Of a stretch of 9,167 bases of DNA, positions 1-7,303 are shown piece after piece. The notes under the pieces are model-generated. The model was not told where the DNA came from. It was given only the letters and a program-made list of their open reading frames with translations, and did not search any database. The stretch covers positions 1-9,167 of the forward strand of contig JBLIBC010000098.1 of the NCBI GenBank assembly GCA_047632015.1. Reading direction: 5' to 3'. Source of the DNA: JBLIAZ01 sp047632015. GTDB taxonomy: Bacteria > Bacteroidota > Bacteroidia > Flavobacteriales_C > GCA-002722245. Both the position numbers and the translations under genes were made by a program. The stretch's first letter is position 1; the number at the start of each line of letters is the position of its first letter.

Positions 1-648
1 CGTTTTTTCAAACGAGCCATGAAAACCTGGATTCAATGATATGAATTGTGGCACTACATGATGACGAATGTTGTTTCTCAAATAAGCATCTTTTTCATTG
101 CTACTGTCGTCTTTAAATTCCAGGTTATTTATAGTTGCATAAGCTGTTACTTCATCCCTGGTAACAGACAACAACGGCCTTACAATACTATCTCTCTTTT
201 TAGGTATTCCAAGCAAACCTTTTAATCCTGTGCCGCGAGATAAGTTGATGAAAAAAGTCTCGATTTGGTCATCCAATTGATGCGCCGTAAGTGTTTTATC
301 TAAGTCAAAACAGGACAGCAATTCATCAAACCAATTATACCTTAACTCCCTAGCTATAAACTGTATAGATTCACTTGTGTCGTCCTTGATTTTAAGGGTT
401 TCAAAATGTTTCACATGACAACTAACACCCCACTTTTTACATAAACTTTTTACAAACTTTGTTTCATTATCTGATTCCTGCCCGCGTAAATTAAAATTAC
501 AGTGCGCTGCCTCAACTTGATACCCCAAACTCAATAATACATGAAGTAAAACTACTGAATCACGCCCTCCACTCAAGCCCAACAAAAGTTTACTTTCTTT
601 TTCAAAAAGCTTGTTTTCTTGAATGAAATTTCGAACTTTATTCACCAT
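1..648 (-). CDS. tilS: tRNA(Ile)-lysidine synthase TilS, N-terminal part (cut by window start)
   Basis: TilS is a cytoplasmic ATP-dependent ligase that attaches lysine to C34 of the CAU-anticodon tRNA-Ile, so that it reads AUA instead of AUG. I translated the minus strand: 216 codons are open from the ATG at 648-646 to the window edge, and the C-terminal half lies outside. Visible motifs are the PP-loop SGGRDS (residues 26-31), AHCNFNLRGQESD (48-60), the AHQLDDQIET block (122-131) leading into SRGTGLKG (137-144), and YLRNNIRHHVVP (189-200). These occur in the family order. The start is set by an in-frame TAG at 678-676 and by the usual short spacing to the PP-loop; a nearby ATG at 656-654 is out of frame and stops after four codons. 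The variable PP-loop position is Arg, otherwise nothing is odd. It is transcribed divergently from the sugar transferase. The family assignment is secure. Confidence 0.95.
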   Translation of the reverse strand, partial: MVNKVRNFIQENKLFEKESKLLLGLSGGRDSVVLLHVLLSLGYQVEAAHCNFNLRGQESDNETKFVKSLCKKWGVSCHVKHFETLKIKDDTSESIQFIARELRYNWFDELLSCFDLDKTLTAHQLDDQIETFFINLSRGTGLKGLLGIPKKRDSIVRPLLSVTRDEVTAYATINNLEFKDDSSNEKDAYLRNNIRHHVVPQFISLNPGFHGSFEKT

Positions 649-755
649 TGTTTCATGACGCTTTTTACCACAGAACTAAGGTACAAAGTAAAAATCTATT
701 TGATTAATTACTTTAGCCTGTAGTTTTTATTATTTTCGCAGCCAACCGCTACATA
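649..755. promoter_or_regulatory. Divergent intergenic region, presumed promoters of tilS and the sugar transferase
   Basis: These 107 bases separate two divergently transcribed genes, so both promoters should lie here. On the plus strand, TATTTTCG at 731-738 differs from the Bacteroidota -7 consensus TAnnTTTG at one position and sits 17 bases before the ATG at 756, but no TTG lies at the right distance (only TTA at 708-710). On the minus strand, TACCTTAG (683-676) also has one mismatch and no matching -33 TTG. The location is inferred from gene orientation; the exact boxes are weak. Confidence 0.4.
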
Positions 756-2177
756 ATGAATCGAAAAATTCTTGCCGCAAAATACCTGTTAGCTGATTAC
801 TTGAGCAGTGTGGTTGCTTGGTTTTCATTCTTTCTTTTTAGAAAGTCATTCATTGAACAACAGCACAACTTTGAACTTGCGCAGCTCAAATCCGACGATC
901 AATTTTGGTATGGAATGCTTATCATTCCAATCTTTTGGGTGATATGCTATGCAATAATGGGCTTTTATCACAAAGTATATCATAAGTCTAGGCTGACTGA
1001 ATTCATTGCTACTTTTTATGTTTGTCTTGTCGGCTCCTTGATGATCTTTTTTGTGTTACTACTCGATGACAACTTGAATCAAGACTACAAAGCTTACTAT
1101 AAATCACTGATAGCTCTTATGAGTTTTCAGTACATACTAAATTATGTTCCTAAATTTTTCCTAACCTCGTCAGTTGCTCATAAAATCCACAACAAAAAAA
1201 TTGGATTTAATTCAATTATAGTTGGACAAGGTGAAAAGGCGTTAAAACTTTATACTGAACTCGAGAAAGCTAAACGATCTGCGGGGTACTTTTTTAAAGG
1301 ATACTTAAGTGTAAAAAATTCTGTTGACGAAAGTTTAGCTTCCACACCCTTAAATAAACTAGGAAATATTGACAACCTCGTTGAAATAATTGAAAAACAT
1401 GAAATTGAAGAGGTTGTTATTGCCACAGACAAAAGGGAATTAGATTCCATAAATCAACTAATTAGTGACTTGCAAGCCTGCGATGTAGGTGTCAAAATAA
1501 TCCCTGACATGCACAACATATTGACTGGTCAGGTGAAAATGAATTCTATCATGCACACCGCATTGATTGAAATTGATTTTGACAGTGTTCCGCATTGGCA
1601 AAAGGTTGGCAAGCGATTTTTTGATATTATTGCTTCTTCGTTTTTTTTAGTGTTACTTTCTCCATTATACATAGCACTTTCTATACTAGTAAAAAGCAGC
1701 TCGAAAGGTCCTATCTTTTTCAAACAAGAGCGAATAGGAAAAAAGGGGAAACCATTTTTTATCATCAAGTTTAGATCCATGTATACTGATGCTGAAGACC
1801 GAGGTCCACAGTTATCAAAAGACAACGACAGTAGAATTACTCCAACAGGTAAAATTTTACGTAAAACTAGAATGGATGAAATTCCTCAGTTTTATAATGT
1901 ATTGAAAGGTGAAATGTCAATTGTTGGACCTCGTCCTGAGCGCATGCACTTCATTAAATTAATTTGCGAGAAAGCTCCGCAGTATAAATTTTTGTACAAA
2001 ATTAAACCGGGAATAACTTCTTGGGGACAAGTAAAGTATGGATATGCCGAAAATGTAGAAGAAATGATTGATCGCCTAAAATACGATTTAATTTATTTAG
2101 AAAACAGGTCGTTTTTAGTAGATATAAAAATATTGATATACACGGTCCTTGTTATTGTTCAAGGCAAAGGGAAATAG
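756..2177 (+). CDS. Polyisoprenyl-phosphate sugar-phosphate transferase (WcaJ-type, exopolysaccharide initiation)
   Basis: Enzymes of this family move a sugar-1-phosphate from a nucleotide sugar to undecaprenyl phosphate at the inner membrane, the first step of many exopolysaccharide, capsule or O-antigen pathways. The 473 residues fit the long WcaJ/CpsE architecture. Hydrophobic segments lie at about 8-28, 52-72, 84-104 and 114-135, followed by a soluble Rossmann-like middle domain (from about 150, VGQGEKA) and the catalytic domain from about 283. That domain shows KRFFD, a membrane helix at 290-312, KFRSM (338-342), RMDEIPQ with the expected Asp-Glu catalytic pair D374/E375, the SIVGPRPER motif (388-396) and KPGITSWGQV (417-426). 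The sugar cannot be read from the sequence; glucose or galactose is usual for long forms. No other glycan genes are visible nearby. pheA starts 14 bases downstream. There is no Shine-Dalgarno sequence, as expected for this phylum. Confidence 0.92.
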   Translation: MNRKILAAKYLLADYLSSVVAWFSFFLFRKSFIEQQHNFELAQLKSDDQFWYGMLIIPIFWVICYAIMGFYHKVYHKSRLTEFIATFYVCLVGSLMIFFVLLLDDNLNQDYKAYYKSLIALMSFQYILNYVPKFFLTSSVAHKIHNKKIGFNSIIVGQGEKALKLYTELEKAKRSAGYFFKGYLSVKNSVDESLASTPLNKLGNIDNLVEIIEKHEIEEVVIATDKRELDSINQLISDLQACDVGVKIIPDMHNILTGQVKMNSIMHTALIEIDFDSVPHWQKVGKRFFDIIASSFFLVLLSPLYIALSILVKSSSKGPIFFKQERIGKKGKPFFIIKFRSMYTDAEDRGPQLSKDNDSRITPTGKILRKTRMDEIPQFYNVLKGEMSIVGPRPERMHFIKLICEKAPQYKFLYKIKPGITSWGQVKYGYAENVEEMIDRLKYDLIYLENRSFLVDIKILIYTVLVIVQGKGK

Positions 2178-2187
2178 TTTAAATTAG
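2155..2187 (+). promoter_or_regulatory. Possible weak promoter for pheA
   Basis: TTG (2155-2157) and TAAATTAG (2180-2187) resemble the Bacteroidota -33 and -7 boxes, with one mismatch in the second and a 22-base gap. The -7-like box ends four bases before the pheA ATG, the same spacing as at glyS. The upstream gene is only 14 bases away, so read-through transcription is equally likely. This is a tentative call. Confidence 0.25.
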
Positions 2188-2191
2188 CGTC

Positions 2192-3028
2192 ATGCAAAAA
2201 ATTGCCATTCAAGGAATTGAAACTTCATTTCACGATGTCGCGGCCAAAAAGCACTTTGGTAATGACATTAAACTTGATGAATGCATGAGTTTTACGGACT
2301 TGTGTGAGTCATTGCATACTGACAATTCAAAGTACGCTGTGATGGCTATTGAAAACTCCATTGCTGGATCATTGCTTCAAAATTATGGCTTATTACAAGA
2401 TTATAATTTCCATATCATCGGAGAGGTATACTTAAGGATTGAAATGAATTTGATGGCCCTCCCAGGACAAAAACTAGAAGACATCACCACCATTCAATCT
2501 CATCCAATTGCTATTCGTCAATGCAGTAAATACTTGCAGCAACTTAAAAACACTACACTTCTCGAGAAAGAAGATACAGCAGCGTGTGCTCAAGAAATTG
2601 CTAAAAAAAACATGAAAGGTTTTGCAGCTGTAGCAAATATTGCTGCTGCAAAAAAGTTTGGACTAAATGTACTTGTCGAAAACATCGAAACAAATACAAA
2701 CAATTTTACCAGGTTTGTAGTCTTAGGCAAATCTCCTACTGAAAGCACAAGCAACAACAAAGCTACTTTAATGTTTAGTTTGAATCATGAGCAAGGAAGT
2801 TTAGCTGCTGTTTTAAACCTTTTTGCACTTCACAATGTTAATTTGACAAAAATTCAAAGTGTTCCTATCATTGGCCATCCTTACAAATACAATTTTCATG
2901 TTGATGTTGAATGGAAGGATTACCAAGAGTACTTGACTGCTAAAGTAAATGTTGTTTCAATCACAGAGAATTTTCAAGTACTTGGTGAATACAAGCATGG
3001 TGATTTCGAAGCGGTGAAGAACGCTTAA
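2192..3028 (+). CDS. pheA: Prephenate dehydratase (phenylalanine biosynthesis), monofunctional with ACT domain
   Basis: The enzyme decarboxylates and dehydrates prephenate to phenylpyruvate, the precursor of phenylalanine, in the cytoplasm. The catalytic domain spans about residues 3-180 with IENSIAGS (53-60), QSHPIAIRQC (102-111), DTAACAQEIA (128-137) and the NNFTRF motif (170-175), whose T173-R174-F175 is the hallmark catalytic segment. A regulatory ACT domain follows from about 189. There is no chorismate mutase domain, and 278 residues is the normal length for a monofunctional enzyme. In the ACT domain, the Phe-binding motifs usually written GALV and ESRP read GSLA (202-205) and QSVP (222-225), so feedback control may differ. 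The gene lies 14 bases after the sugar transferase and is not next to other aromatic-pathway genes in the window. The ATG at 2192 gives the expected N-terminus (KIAIQGIETSF). Confidence 0.93.
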   Translation: MQKIAIQGIETSFHDVAAKKHFGNDIKLDECMSFTDLCESLHTDNSKYAVMAIENSIAGSLLQNYGLLQDYNFHIIGEVYLRIEMNLMALPGQKLEDITTIQSHPIAIRQCSKYLQQLKNTTLLEKEDTAACAQEIAKKNMKGFAAVANIAAAKKFGLNVLVENIETNTNNFTRFVVLGKSPTESTSNNKATLMFSLNHEQGSLAAVLNLFALHNVNLTKIQSVPIIGHPYKYNFHVDVEWKDYQEYLTAKVNVVSITENFQVLGEYKHGDFEAVKNA

Positions 3029-3040
3029 CATCAATCATAT

Positions 3041-3059
3041 TCTCAAATTAGTTTTGAGA
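3041..3059. repeat. Short perfect inverted repeat between pheA and glyS
   Basis: TCTCAAA (3041-3047) and TTTGAGA (3053-3059) form a perfect 7-bp stem around the 5-base loop TTAGT. It lies 12 bases after the pheA stop and 5 bases before the -33 box of the glyS promoter. It has no following T-run, so it is not a classical intrinsic terminator. It could be a weak pheA terminator or an operator-like site for glyS; the function is unknown. Confidence 0.4.
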
Positions 3060-3064
3060 CAGTG

Positions 3065-3093
3065 TTGCTTATTGCATATGTTTTGTAATTTTG
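3065..3093 (+). promoter_or_regulatory. Bacteroidota-type promoter of glyS
   Basis: TTG (3065-3067) and TAATTTTG (3086-3093) match the -33 TTG and -7 TAnnTTTG boxes recognised by the Bacteroidota primary sigma factor, with an 18-base gap close to the usual spacing. The -7 box matches the consensus fully. It ends only four bases before the glyS ATG at 3098, so the predicted transcript would start at or within a few bases of the start codon, giving a leaderless or nearly leaderless mRNA. Confidence 0.7.
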
Positions 3094-3097
3094 GCGC

Positions 3098-4645
3098 ATG
3101 AAATATAATGAAGACGTCTTTAAGAAAATCGTGGCCCATTCAAAGGAATATGGTTTCGTGTTTCAATCCAGTGAAATTTACGATGGTTTAGCTGCAGTGT
3201 ATGACTACGGTCAAAATGGTGTTGAATTAAAAAACAACATCAGAGAATATTGGAGAAAATCCATGGTTCAAATGCACGAAAATATTGTTGGCCTTGACGC
3301 TTCAATATTCATGCATCCTACTACTTGGAAAGCATCTGGACACGTTGATGCGTTCAGTGACCCAATGATAGACAACAAAGATTCTAAAAAAAGATACCGT
3401 GCAGATGTACTTGTTGAAGAGTACATTGCTAATAAATTAGAGGCGAAAATTAACAAAGAAGTTACTAAAGCGGCAAAAAGATTTGGTGACTCGTTTGACA
3501 AAGAAGAATTCATGTCAACCAGTCCTAGAGTTTTAGCTAATTTGGATAAAATAAAGGACATTGAAGCTCGCATGAAAGATGCGATGGAAAAAGAGGACTT
3601 AGTTGCTTTCAAAAAATTAATTGAAGATTTAGAGATACCATGCCCTGTAAGCGGATCAAAAAACTGGACAGACGTTCGTCAGTTCAATTTAATGTTTTCC
3701 ACTGAAATAGGTGCTTTAGCTGACGGGTCAAGTAAAATTTATCTTCGTCCTGAAACGGCGCAAGGGATATTTGTAAACTTTTTAAATGTTCAAAAAACTG
3801 GAAGGATGAAAATACCTTTCGGTATAGCACAAACAGGTAAGGCCTTTAGAAACGAAATAGTTGCGCGTCAATTTATTTTTAGAATGAGGGAGTTTGAACA
3901 AATGGAAATGCAATTCTTTGTACCTCCTGGTGATGAAATGAAATGGTACGACTACTGGAAAGAAACCAGAATGAAATGGCACAGTGCTTTAGGTTTTGGA
4001 GATGAATCTTACCGTTTTCATGATCACTTAAAACTGGCACATTACGCCAACGCCGCTTGTGACATCGAATTTGACTTTCCTTTTGGATTCAAAGAATTAG
4101 AAGGAATACATTCCAGAACTGATTTTGATTTAAAAAGTCATCAAGAGTTTTCTAAAAAGAAACTACAGTACTTCGATTCAAACAGAAATGAAAACTATGT
4201 TCCATACGTTGTAGAAACTTCAATTGGTTTGGACAGGATGTTTCTTGCTGTATTATCGAAATCATACAAAGAGGAAGAACTAGAAAATGGCTCTACGAGA
4301 ACAGTCTTGAAAATACCAGCATTTTTAGCACCCTATAAAGTAGCTATTCTTCCATTGACTAAAAAAGATGGACTTCCCAACAAAGCCAAAGGAATCATGA
4401 AACAATTGAGTTTGGACTTTTCTTGTTATTACGAAGAGAAAGATGCTATTGGTAAAAGATATAGAAGACAAGATGCGATTGGAACGCCTTTTTGCGTTAC
4501 TGTAGATCAGCAAACCTTGGAAGACAACACGGTTACTTTAAGAGACAGAGATAGCATGGAACAAGAGCGGATTTCGATTGACATGCTTCCGAAAATTTTA
4601 AGTGAAAAAGTAGATGTTAAAGAAGTACTAAGGAACTTGGTATAG
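3098..4645 (+). CDS. glyS: Glycyl-tRNA synthetase, single-chain homodimeric type
   Basis: This cytoplasmic class II enzyme charges tRNA-Gly with glycine. It is the single-polypeptide type (often also called GlyQS), not the separate alpha/beta type. Visible features are the N-terminal catalytic start (residues 5-85, with YDYG at 35-38), an inserted region at about 95-180, CPVSGSKNWTDVRQFNLMF (182-200), YLRPETAQGIF (215-225), class II motif 2 around FRNE (250-253), REFEQMEMQFF (264-274), motif 3 around GLDRMFLAVL (377-386), and a C-terminal anticodon-binding domain from about 409 (APYKVAILPL). The 515-residue length is normal for the phylum. Where some relatives have CPxCG, the second cysteine is Ser185, so a zinc site there is unlikely. 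It has its own near-consensus promoter immediately upstream and looks monocistronic. Confidence 0.97.
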   Translation: MKYNEDVFKKIVAHSKEYGFVFQSSEIYDGLAAVYDYGQNGVELKNNIREYWRKSMVQMHENIVGLDASIFMHPTTWKASGHVDAFSDPMIDNKDSKKRYRADVLVEEYIANKLEAKINKEVTKAAKRFGDSFDKEEFMSTSPRVLANLDKIKDIEARMKDAMEKEDLVAFKKLIEDLEIPCPVSGSKNWTDVRQFNLMFSTEIGALADGSSKIYLRPETAQGIFVNFLNVQKTGRMKIPFGIAQTGKAFRNEIVARQFIFRMREFEQMEMQFFVPPGDEMKWYDYWKETRMKWHSALGFGDESYRFHDHLKLAHYANAACDIEFDFPFGFKELEGIHSRTDFDLKSHQEFSKKKLQYFDSNRNENYVPYVVETSIGLDRMFLAVLSKSYKEEELENGSTRTVLKIPAFLAPYKVAILPLTKKDGLPNKAKGIMKQLSLDFSCYYEEKDAIGKRYRRQDAIGTPFCVTVDQQTLEDNTVTLRDRDSMEQERISIDMLPKILSEKVDVKEVLRNLV

Positions 4646-4775
4646 TTTGATTTTGATTTCCTAAATAATTGATAATTGTTTAACAGCAACCTACTTGACA
4701 AAAGTGGGACAATTGTTGATTCATAGATTGAATGACTTCTAAATGCATTACTTTCATAATCTTTAAAATCAATTC
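4646..4775. other. Noncoding spacer glyS-TPR gene
   Basis: This 130-base AT-rich spacer should hold the end of the glyS transcript and the promoter of the next gene. I find no hairpin followed by a T-run and no well-spaced TTG/TAnnTTTG pair. TAATCTTT at 4757-4764 is a partial -7 match, but the nearest TTG (4728-4730) is too far away. Confidence 0.5.
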
Positions 4776-5981
4776 ATGAAAAGACAATTAGCTTTTATTT
4801 TTGCTGTACTTATCTGTTTTACAGCATTTCCAAAAAGCATTAATACTGTGCCGCAAAGTAACATTGACAGCCTAATTGATCAAAGTAAATATGCAAGTGC
4901 TTGGTCAGCTCTTAACAAACTTCATGATGACAGTAGTACCCATACACTTATTTCAAAATCAGAATTTTGTTTAAAGTATTTTTCTCATACTTCATACCAT
5001 TTAAAATTTTACTTTGCTGATTTAGAGCAAGGGGAAACTTTATTAAATCGTCGGCAAAAAGAAATATCTACCAGTGAATTGTTCGCCAATTTCAATGTGG
5101 AACATTTATTACTAAAAGAGCTAAGAAAAGACGAAGGAAATTCAGCATTGCATTTTGTTTTGGGGAGATTTTACTACGATGTATTCTTAACATACCATGA
5201 CCAATGGAAAAAAGGAACAAAGGAAACCATGTCTTTGTACTACTACCACTTCATGGAAGCGCATAAACAAAATAAAACATCAGCATTAAGTTGTTATGCA
5301 ATCAGTTACTTTTATCAAAGTAGACGAACTAATTTAAAGGCAGAACAATTTTTACTTGAAGCATTAATGATTGACTCCAACTATGCTGCTGCTCATTATA
5401 ATTTAGCATACTCATACAGCATTCAGGACAGCACGGAACTTGCTATAGTTCATTCTCAAAAAGCCTATAAAAACTATAAGATGAAAAGTTTTAAAGCTGA
5501 CGCCGCTTCCATGACAGGAATACTATACGGTGATTTAAATAAGCATGAGCACGCAATCAATTGGCTACTTATTGCTGACGCGATGTCCCCCGGGACCGTT
5601 GTTGTATACGAATCATTACTTAAGAGTTATTTGGCTCTAAAAAAAGAAGATGAAGCTTTACTAATCACAAAAAACTTATACTCATATGATTGGAGAACTG
5701 GAAGGATATTTAATTCAATATTAGATTCCTACATGAATGAAAAACAGACTCCAAAATTGCAATTGTTTTTAGAGAATGAAATTATATCCGAACCTGTCAA
5801 TAAAGAATACCAAGGCTTTACATACATGCATTTAACGCAAATGCAGATCAATTTAAATCTAAAAGATCAAGCAATGGAAAACTTGCTAAAAGCCCGGTCT
5901 TCGTTTGATATTTGCTATGACAAAGACCACGCGATATACAGGGTTATCGAAAAGTTAGAATGGAGTATTAAGCAAATCTAA
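4776..5981 (+). CDS. Secreted TPR-like repeat protein of unknown function
   Basis: I do not recognise a named family. The 401-residue product begins with a Sec-type signal (MKRQ followed by a hydrophobic stretch to about residue 18). The only early cysteine, in VLIC, does not make a good lipobox, so a periplasmic or exported soluble protein is more likely than a lipoprotein. The rest is helical with a TPR-like periodicity that is clearest from about 187 to 300: AEQFLLEALMIDSNYAAAHY, then LAYSYSIQDSTELAIVHSQ, HEHAINWLLIADAMSPG and ALKKEDEALLITKNL. A final helical repeat (LKDQAMENLLKAR) lies near 362-374. Such repeats normally mediate protein-protein contacts; no catalytic domain is seen. It appears to be a single-gene unit between two spacers. 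The ATG at 4776 directly precedes the signal sequence, which supports this start. Confidence 0.8.
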   Translation: MKRQLAFIFAVLICFTAFPKSINTVPQSNIDSLIDQSKYASAWSALNKLHDDSSTHTLISKSEFCLKYFSHTSYHLKFYFADLEQGETLLNRRQKEISTSELFANFNVEHLLLKELRKDEGNSALHFVLGRFYYDVFLTYHDQWKKGTKETMSLYYYHFMEAHKQNKTSALSCYAISYFYQSRRTNLKAEQFLLEALMIDSNYAAAHYNLAYSYSIQDSTELAIVHSQKAYKNYKMKSFKADAASMTGILYGDLNKHEHAINWLLIADAMSPGTVVVYESLLKSYLALKKEDEALLITKNLYSYDWRTGRIFNSILDSYMNEKQTPKLQLFLENEIISEPVNKEYQGFTYMHLTQMQINLNLKDQAMENLLKARSSFDICYDKDHAIYRVIEKLEWSIKQI

Positions 5982-6156
5982 TTTGTTATTGAAGTTCATC
6001 AAACCTGCATTATAACAACCAATTCATTGTAATAAGCAAAGCTCGCATTCAATTTAACAATCGGTACCGCAATGAAAACATATTGCATTAAAGTAAATAA
6101 TAGCACTATCATCTCGCTACAATTTTTAAATTAGTACTATTCCAAAACTATCCGAT
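5982..6156. other. Noncoding spacer with an imperfect AT-rich inverted repeat
   Basis: This 175-base spacer separates the TPR gene from the acyl-CoA dehydrogenase gene. TTATAACAA (6010-6018) and TTGTAATAA (6027-6035) pair with one mismatch around an 8-base loop, 28 bases after the TPR stop; without a T-run this is only a possible transcript end. TAAATTAG at 6127-6134 is a one-mismatch -7-like box 22 bases before the next ATG, but no TTG lies at the expected distance. I see no RNA gene or small ORF that I can support. Confidence 0.45.
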
Positions 6157-7293
6157 ATGTTTAAACTAAGCGAAGAACAAATAATGGTCAAGCAAAGCGC
6201 AAGGGAATTTGCTCAATCTGTTCTACACCCTGGAGTTATCGAAAGGGATGAAAAACAAGAATTTCCGCATGACCAGGTAAAACAAATGGGAGAACTTGGA
6301 TTCATGGGAATGATGGTCGACACCAAGTATGGAGGCTCAGGGTTAGACACTGTGTCTTATGTTTTAGCAATGGAAGAAATTGCAAAAATTGATGCTTCAG
6401 CAGCTGTCATAATGAGTGTAAACAATTCACTCGTTTGCTGGGGAATTCAAGAATATGGTACAGAGGAACAAAAACAAAAATATTTGAAACCACTCGCAAG
6501 AGGACTAATCCATGGAGCATTTTGCCTTTCAGAACCGGAAGCAGGATCAGATGCGACCGCTCAAAAAACTATTGCGATTAACCAAGGTGATCATTACCTA
6601 CTCAATGGCACAAAAAACTGGATTACAAATGGGAATACCGCTTCAGTGTACATCGTAGTGGCTCAAAGTAATGCCGATAAAAAACACAAAGGGATCAACG
6701 TATTTATTGTAGACAAAGACTCTCCTGGCGTTCAAGTTGGACCAAAAGAAAACAAAATGGGAATTCGAGCTTCAGACACTCACTCCATTATGTTTACCGA
6801 TGTGAAAGTTCCAGTTACAAACAGAATAGGTGAAGATGGTTTCGGATTCTCATTCGCTATGAAATGCTTGAGTGGTGGGCGAATAGGAATAGCATCACAA
6901 GCTTTAGGAATTGCAGCTGGTGCGTTTGAATTATCTGTAAAATACGCAAATGAGCGTAAATCATTTGGAAAAGAAATCATCAGGCATCAAGGTATTGCTT
7001 TCAAACTTGCAGACATGAAAACAAGTATCGAAGCTGCCAGACTGCTATGTTTGAAGGCTGCTTGGTTAAAAGACAGCAAACAAGATTATGTCTCAGCGAG
7101 TGCGGAGGCAAAACTATTTGCGTCACAGGTTGCAATGGACACAACTACTGAAGCTGTTCAAGTTCATGGAGGCTACGGGTTTGTAAAAGAATTTCACGTA
7201 GAGAGAATGATGCGCGATGCTAAAATTACTCAGATTTACGAAGGCACTTCAGAAATTCAAAAATTAGTGATCGCAAGAGGTTTAATCGAGTAA
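6157..7293 (+). CDS. Acyl-CoA dehydrogenase (short-chain/butyryl-CoA type)
   Basis: This FAD flavoenzyme introduces a trans-2,3 double bond into acyl-CoA, the first step of fatty-acid beta-oxidation or a related step in branched-chain amino-acid breakdown. The 378 residues are full length. Visible motifs are the first family signature AFCLSEPEAGSDA (121-133), the middle beta-domain with NWITNG (154-159), the second signature QVHGGYGFVKEF (335-346) with RMMRDAKI, and IYEGTSEIQ (360-368). E362 occupies the catalytic-base position used by short- and medium-chain enzymes. Short-chain (butyryl-like) specificity is inferred from overall resemblance and is less certain than the family. There is no Shine-Dalgarno sequence. 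It is the first gene of a tight block: the methyltransferase starts 10 bases after its stop. Confidence 0.95.
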   Translation: MFKLSEEQIMVKQSAREFAQSVLHPGVIERDEKQEFPHDQVKQMGELGFMGMMVDTKYGGSGLDTVSYVLAMEEIAKIDASAAVIMSVNNSLVCWGIQEYGTEEQKQKYLKPLARGLIHGAFCLSEPEAGSDATAQKTIAINQGDHYLLNGTKNWITNGNTASVYIVVAQSNADKKHKGINVFIVDKDSPGVQVGPKENKMGIRASDTHSIMFTDVKVPVTNRIGEDGFGFSFAMKCLSGGRIGIASQALGIAAGAFELSVKYANERKSFGKEIIRHQGIAFKLADMKTSIEAARLLCLKAAWLKDSKQDYVSASAEAKLFASQVAMDTTTEAVQVHGGYGFVKEFHVERMMRDAKITQIYEGTSEIQKLVIARGLIE

Positions 7294-7303
7294 CAAGATT
7301 TTT

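Noticed and set aside
182..200. Loss of a zinc-site cysteine in GlyRS (CPVSG in protein residues 182-186) as a novelty
   Set aside because: Coordinates here are residue numbers. The substitution is probably common in this phylum and the catalytic motifs are intact.
1250..1825. Minus-strand open frames inside the sugar transferase gene (1250-1450, 1529-1825)
   Set aside because: They are shadows of a clear coding sequence on the other strand, with no independent support.
2603..2610. A8 run inside pheA as a second slippage site
   Set aside because: The pheA frame continues normally through it with conserved motifs on both sides, and no long alternative frame joins there. It serves as a caution for the A8 run at 7891.
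3268..4701. Minus-strand open frames inside and just after glyS (3268-3612, 3782-3982, 4325-4513, 4507-4701)
   Set aside because: They are antisense to a strongly conserved synthetase, or nearly so, and their translations show no domain or motif.
4695..4723. TTGACA at 4695-4700 as a sigma-70 -35 box
   Set aside because: No TATAAT-like box follows at 16-19 bases, and Bacteroidota do not use the E. coli consensus.
6780..6980. Minus-strand 66-codon frame inside the acyl-CoA dehydrogenase gene
   Set aside because: It is a shadow frame antisense to conserved coding sequence.
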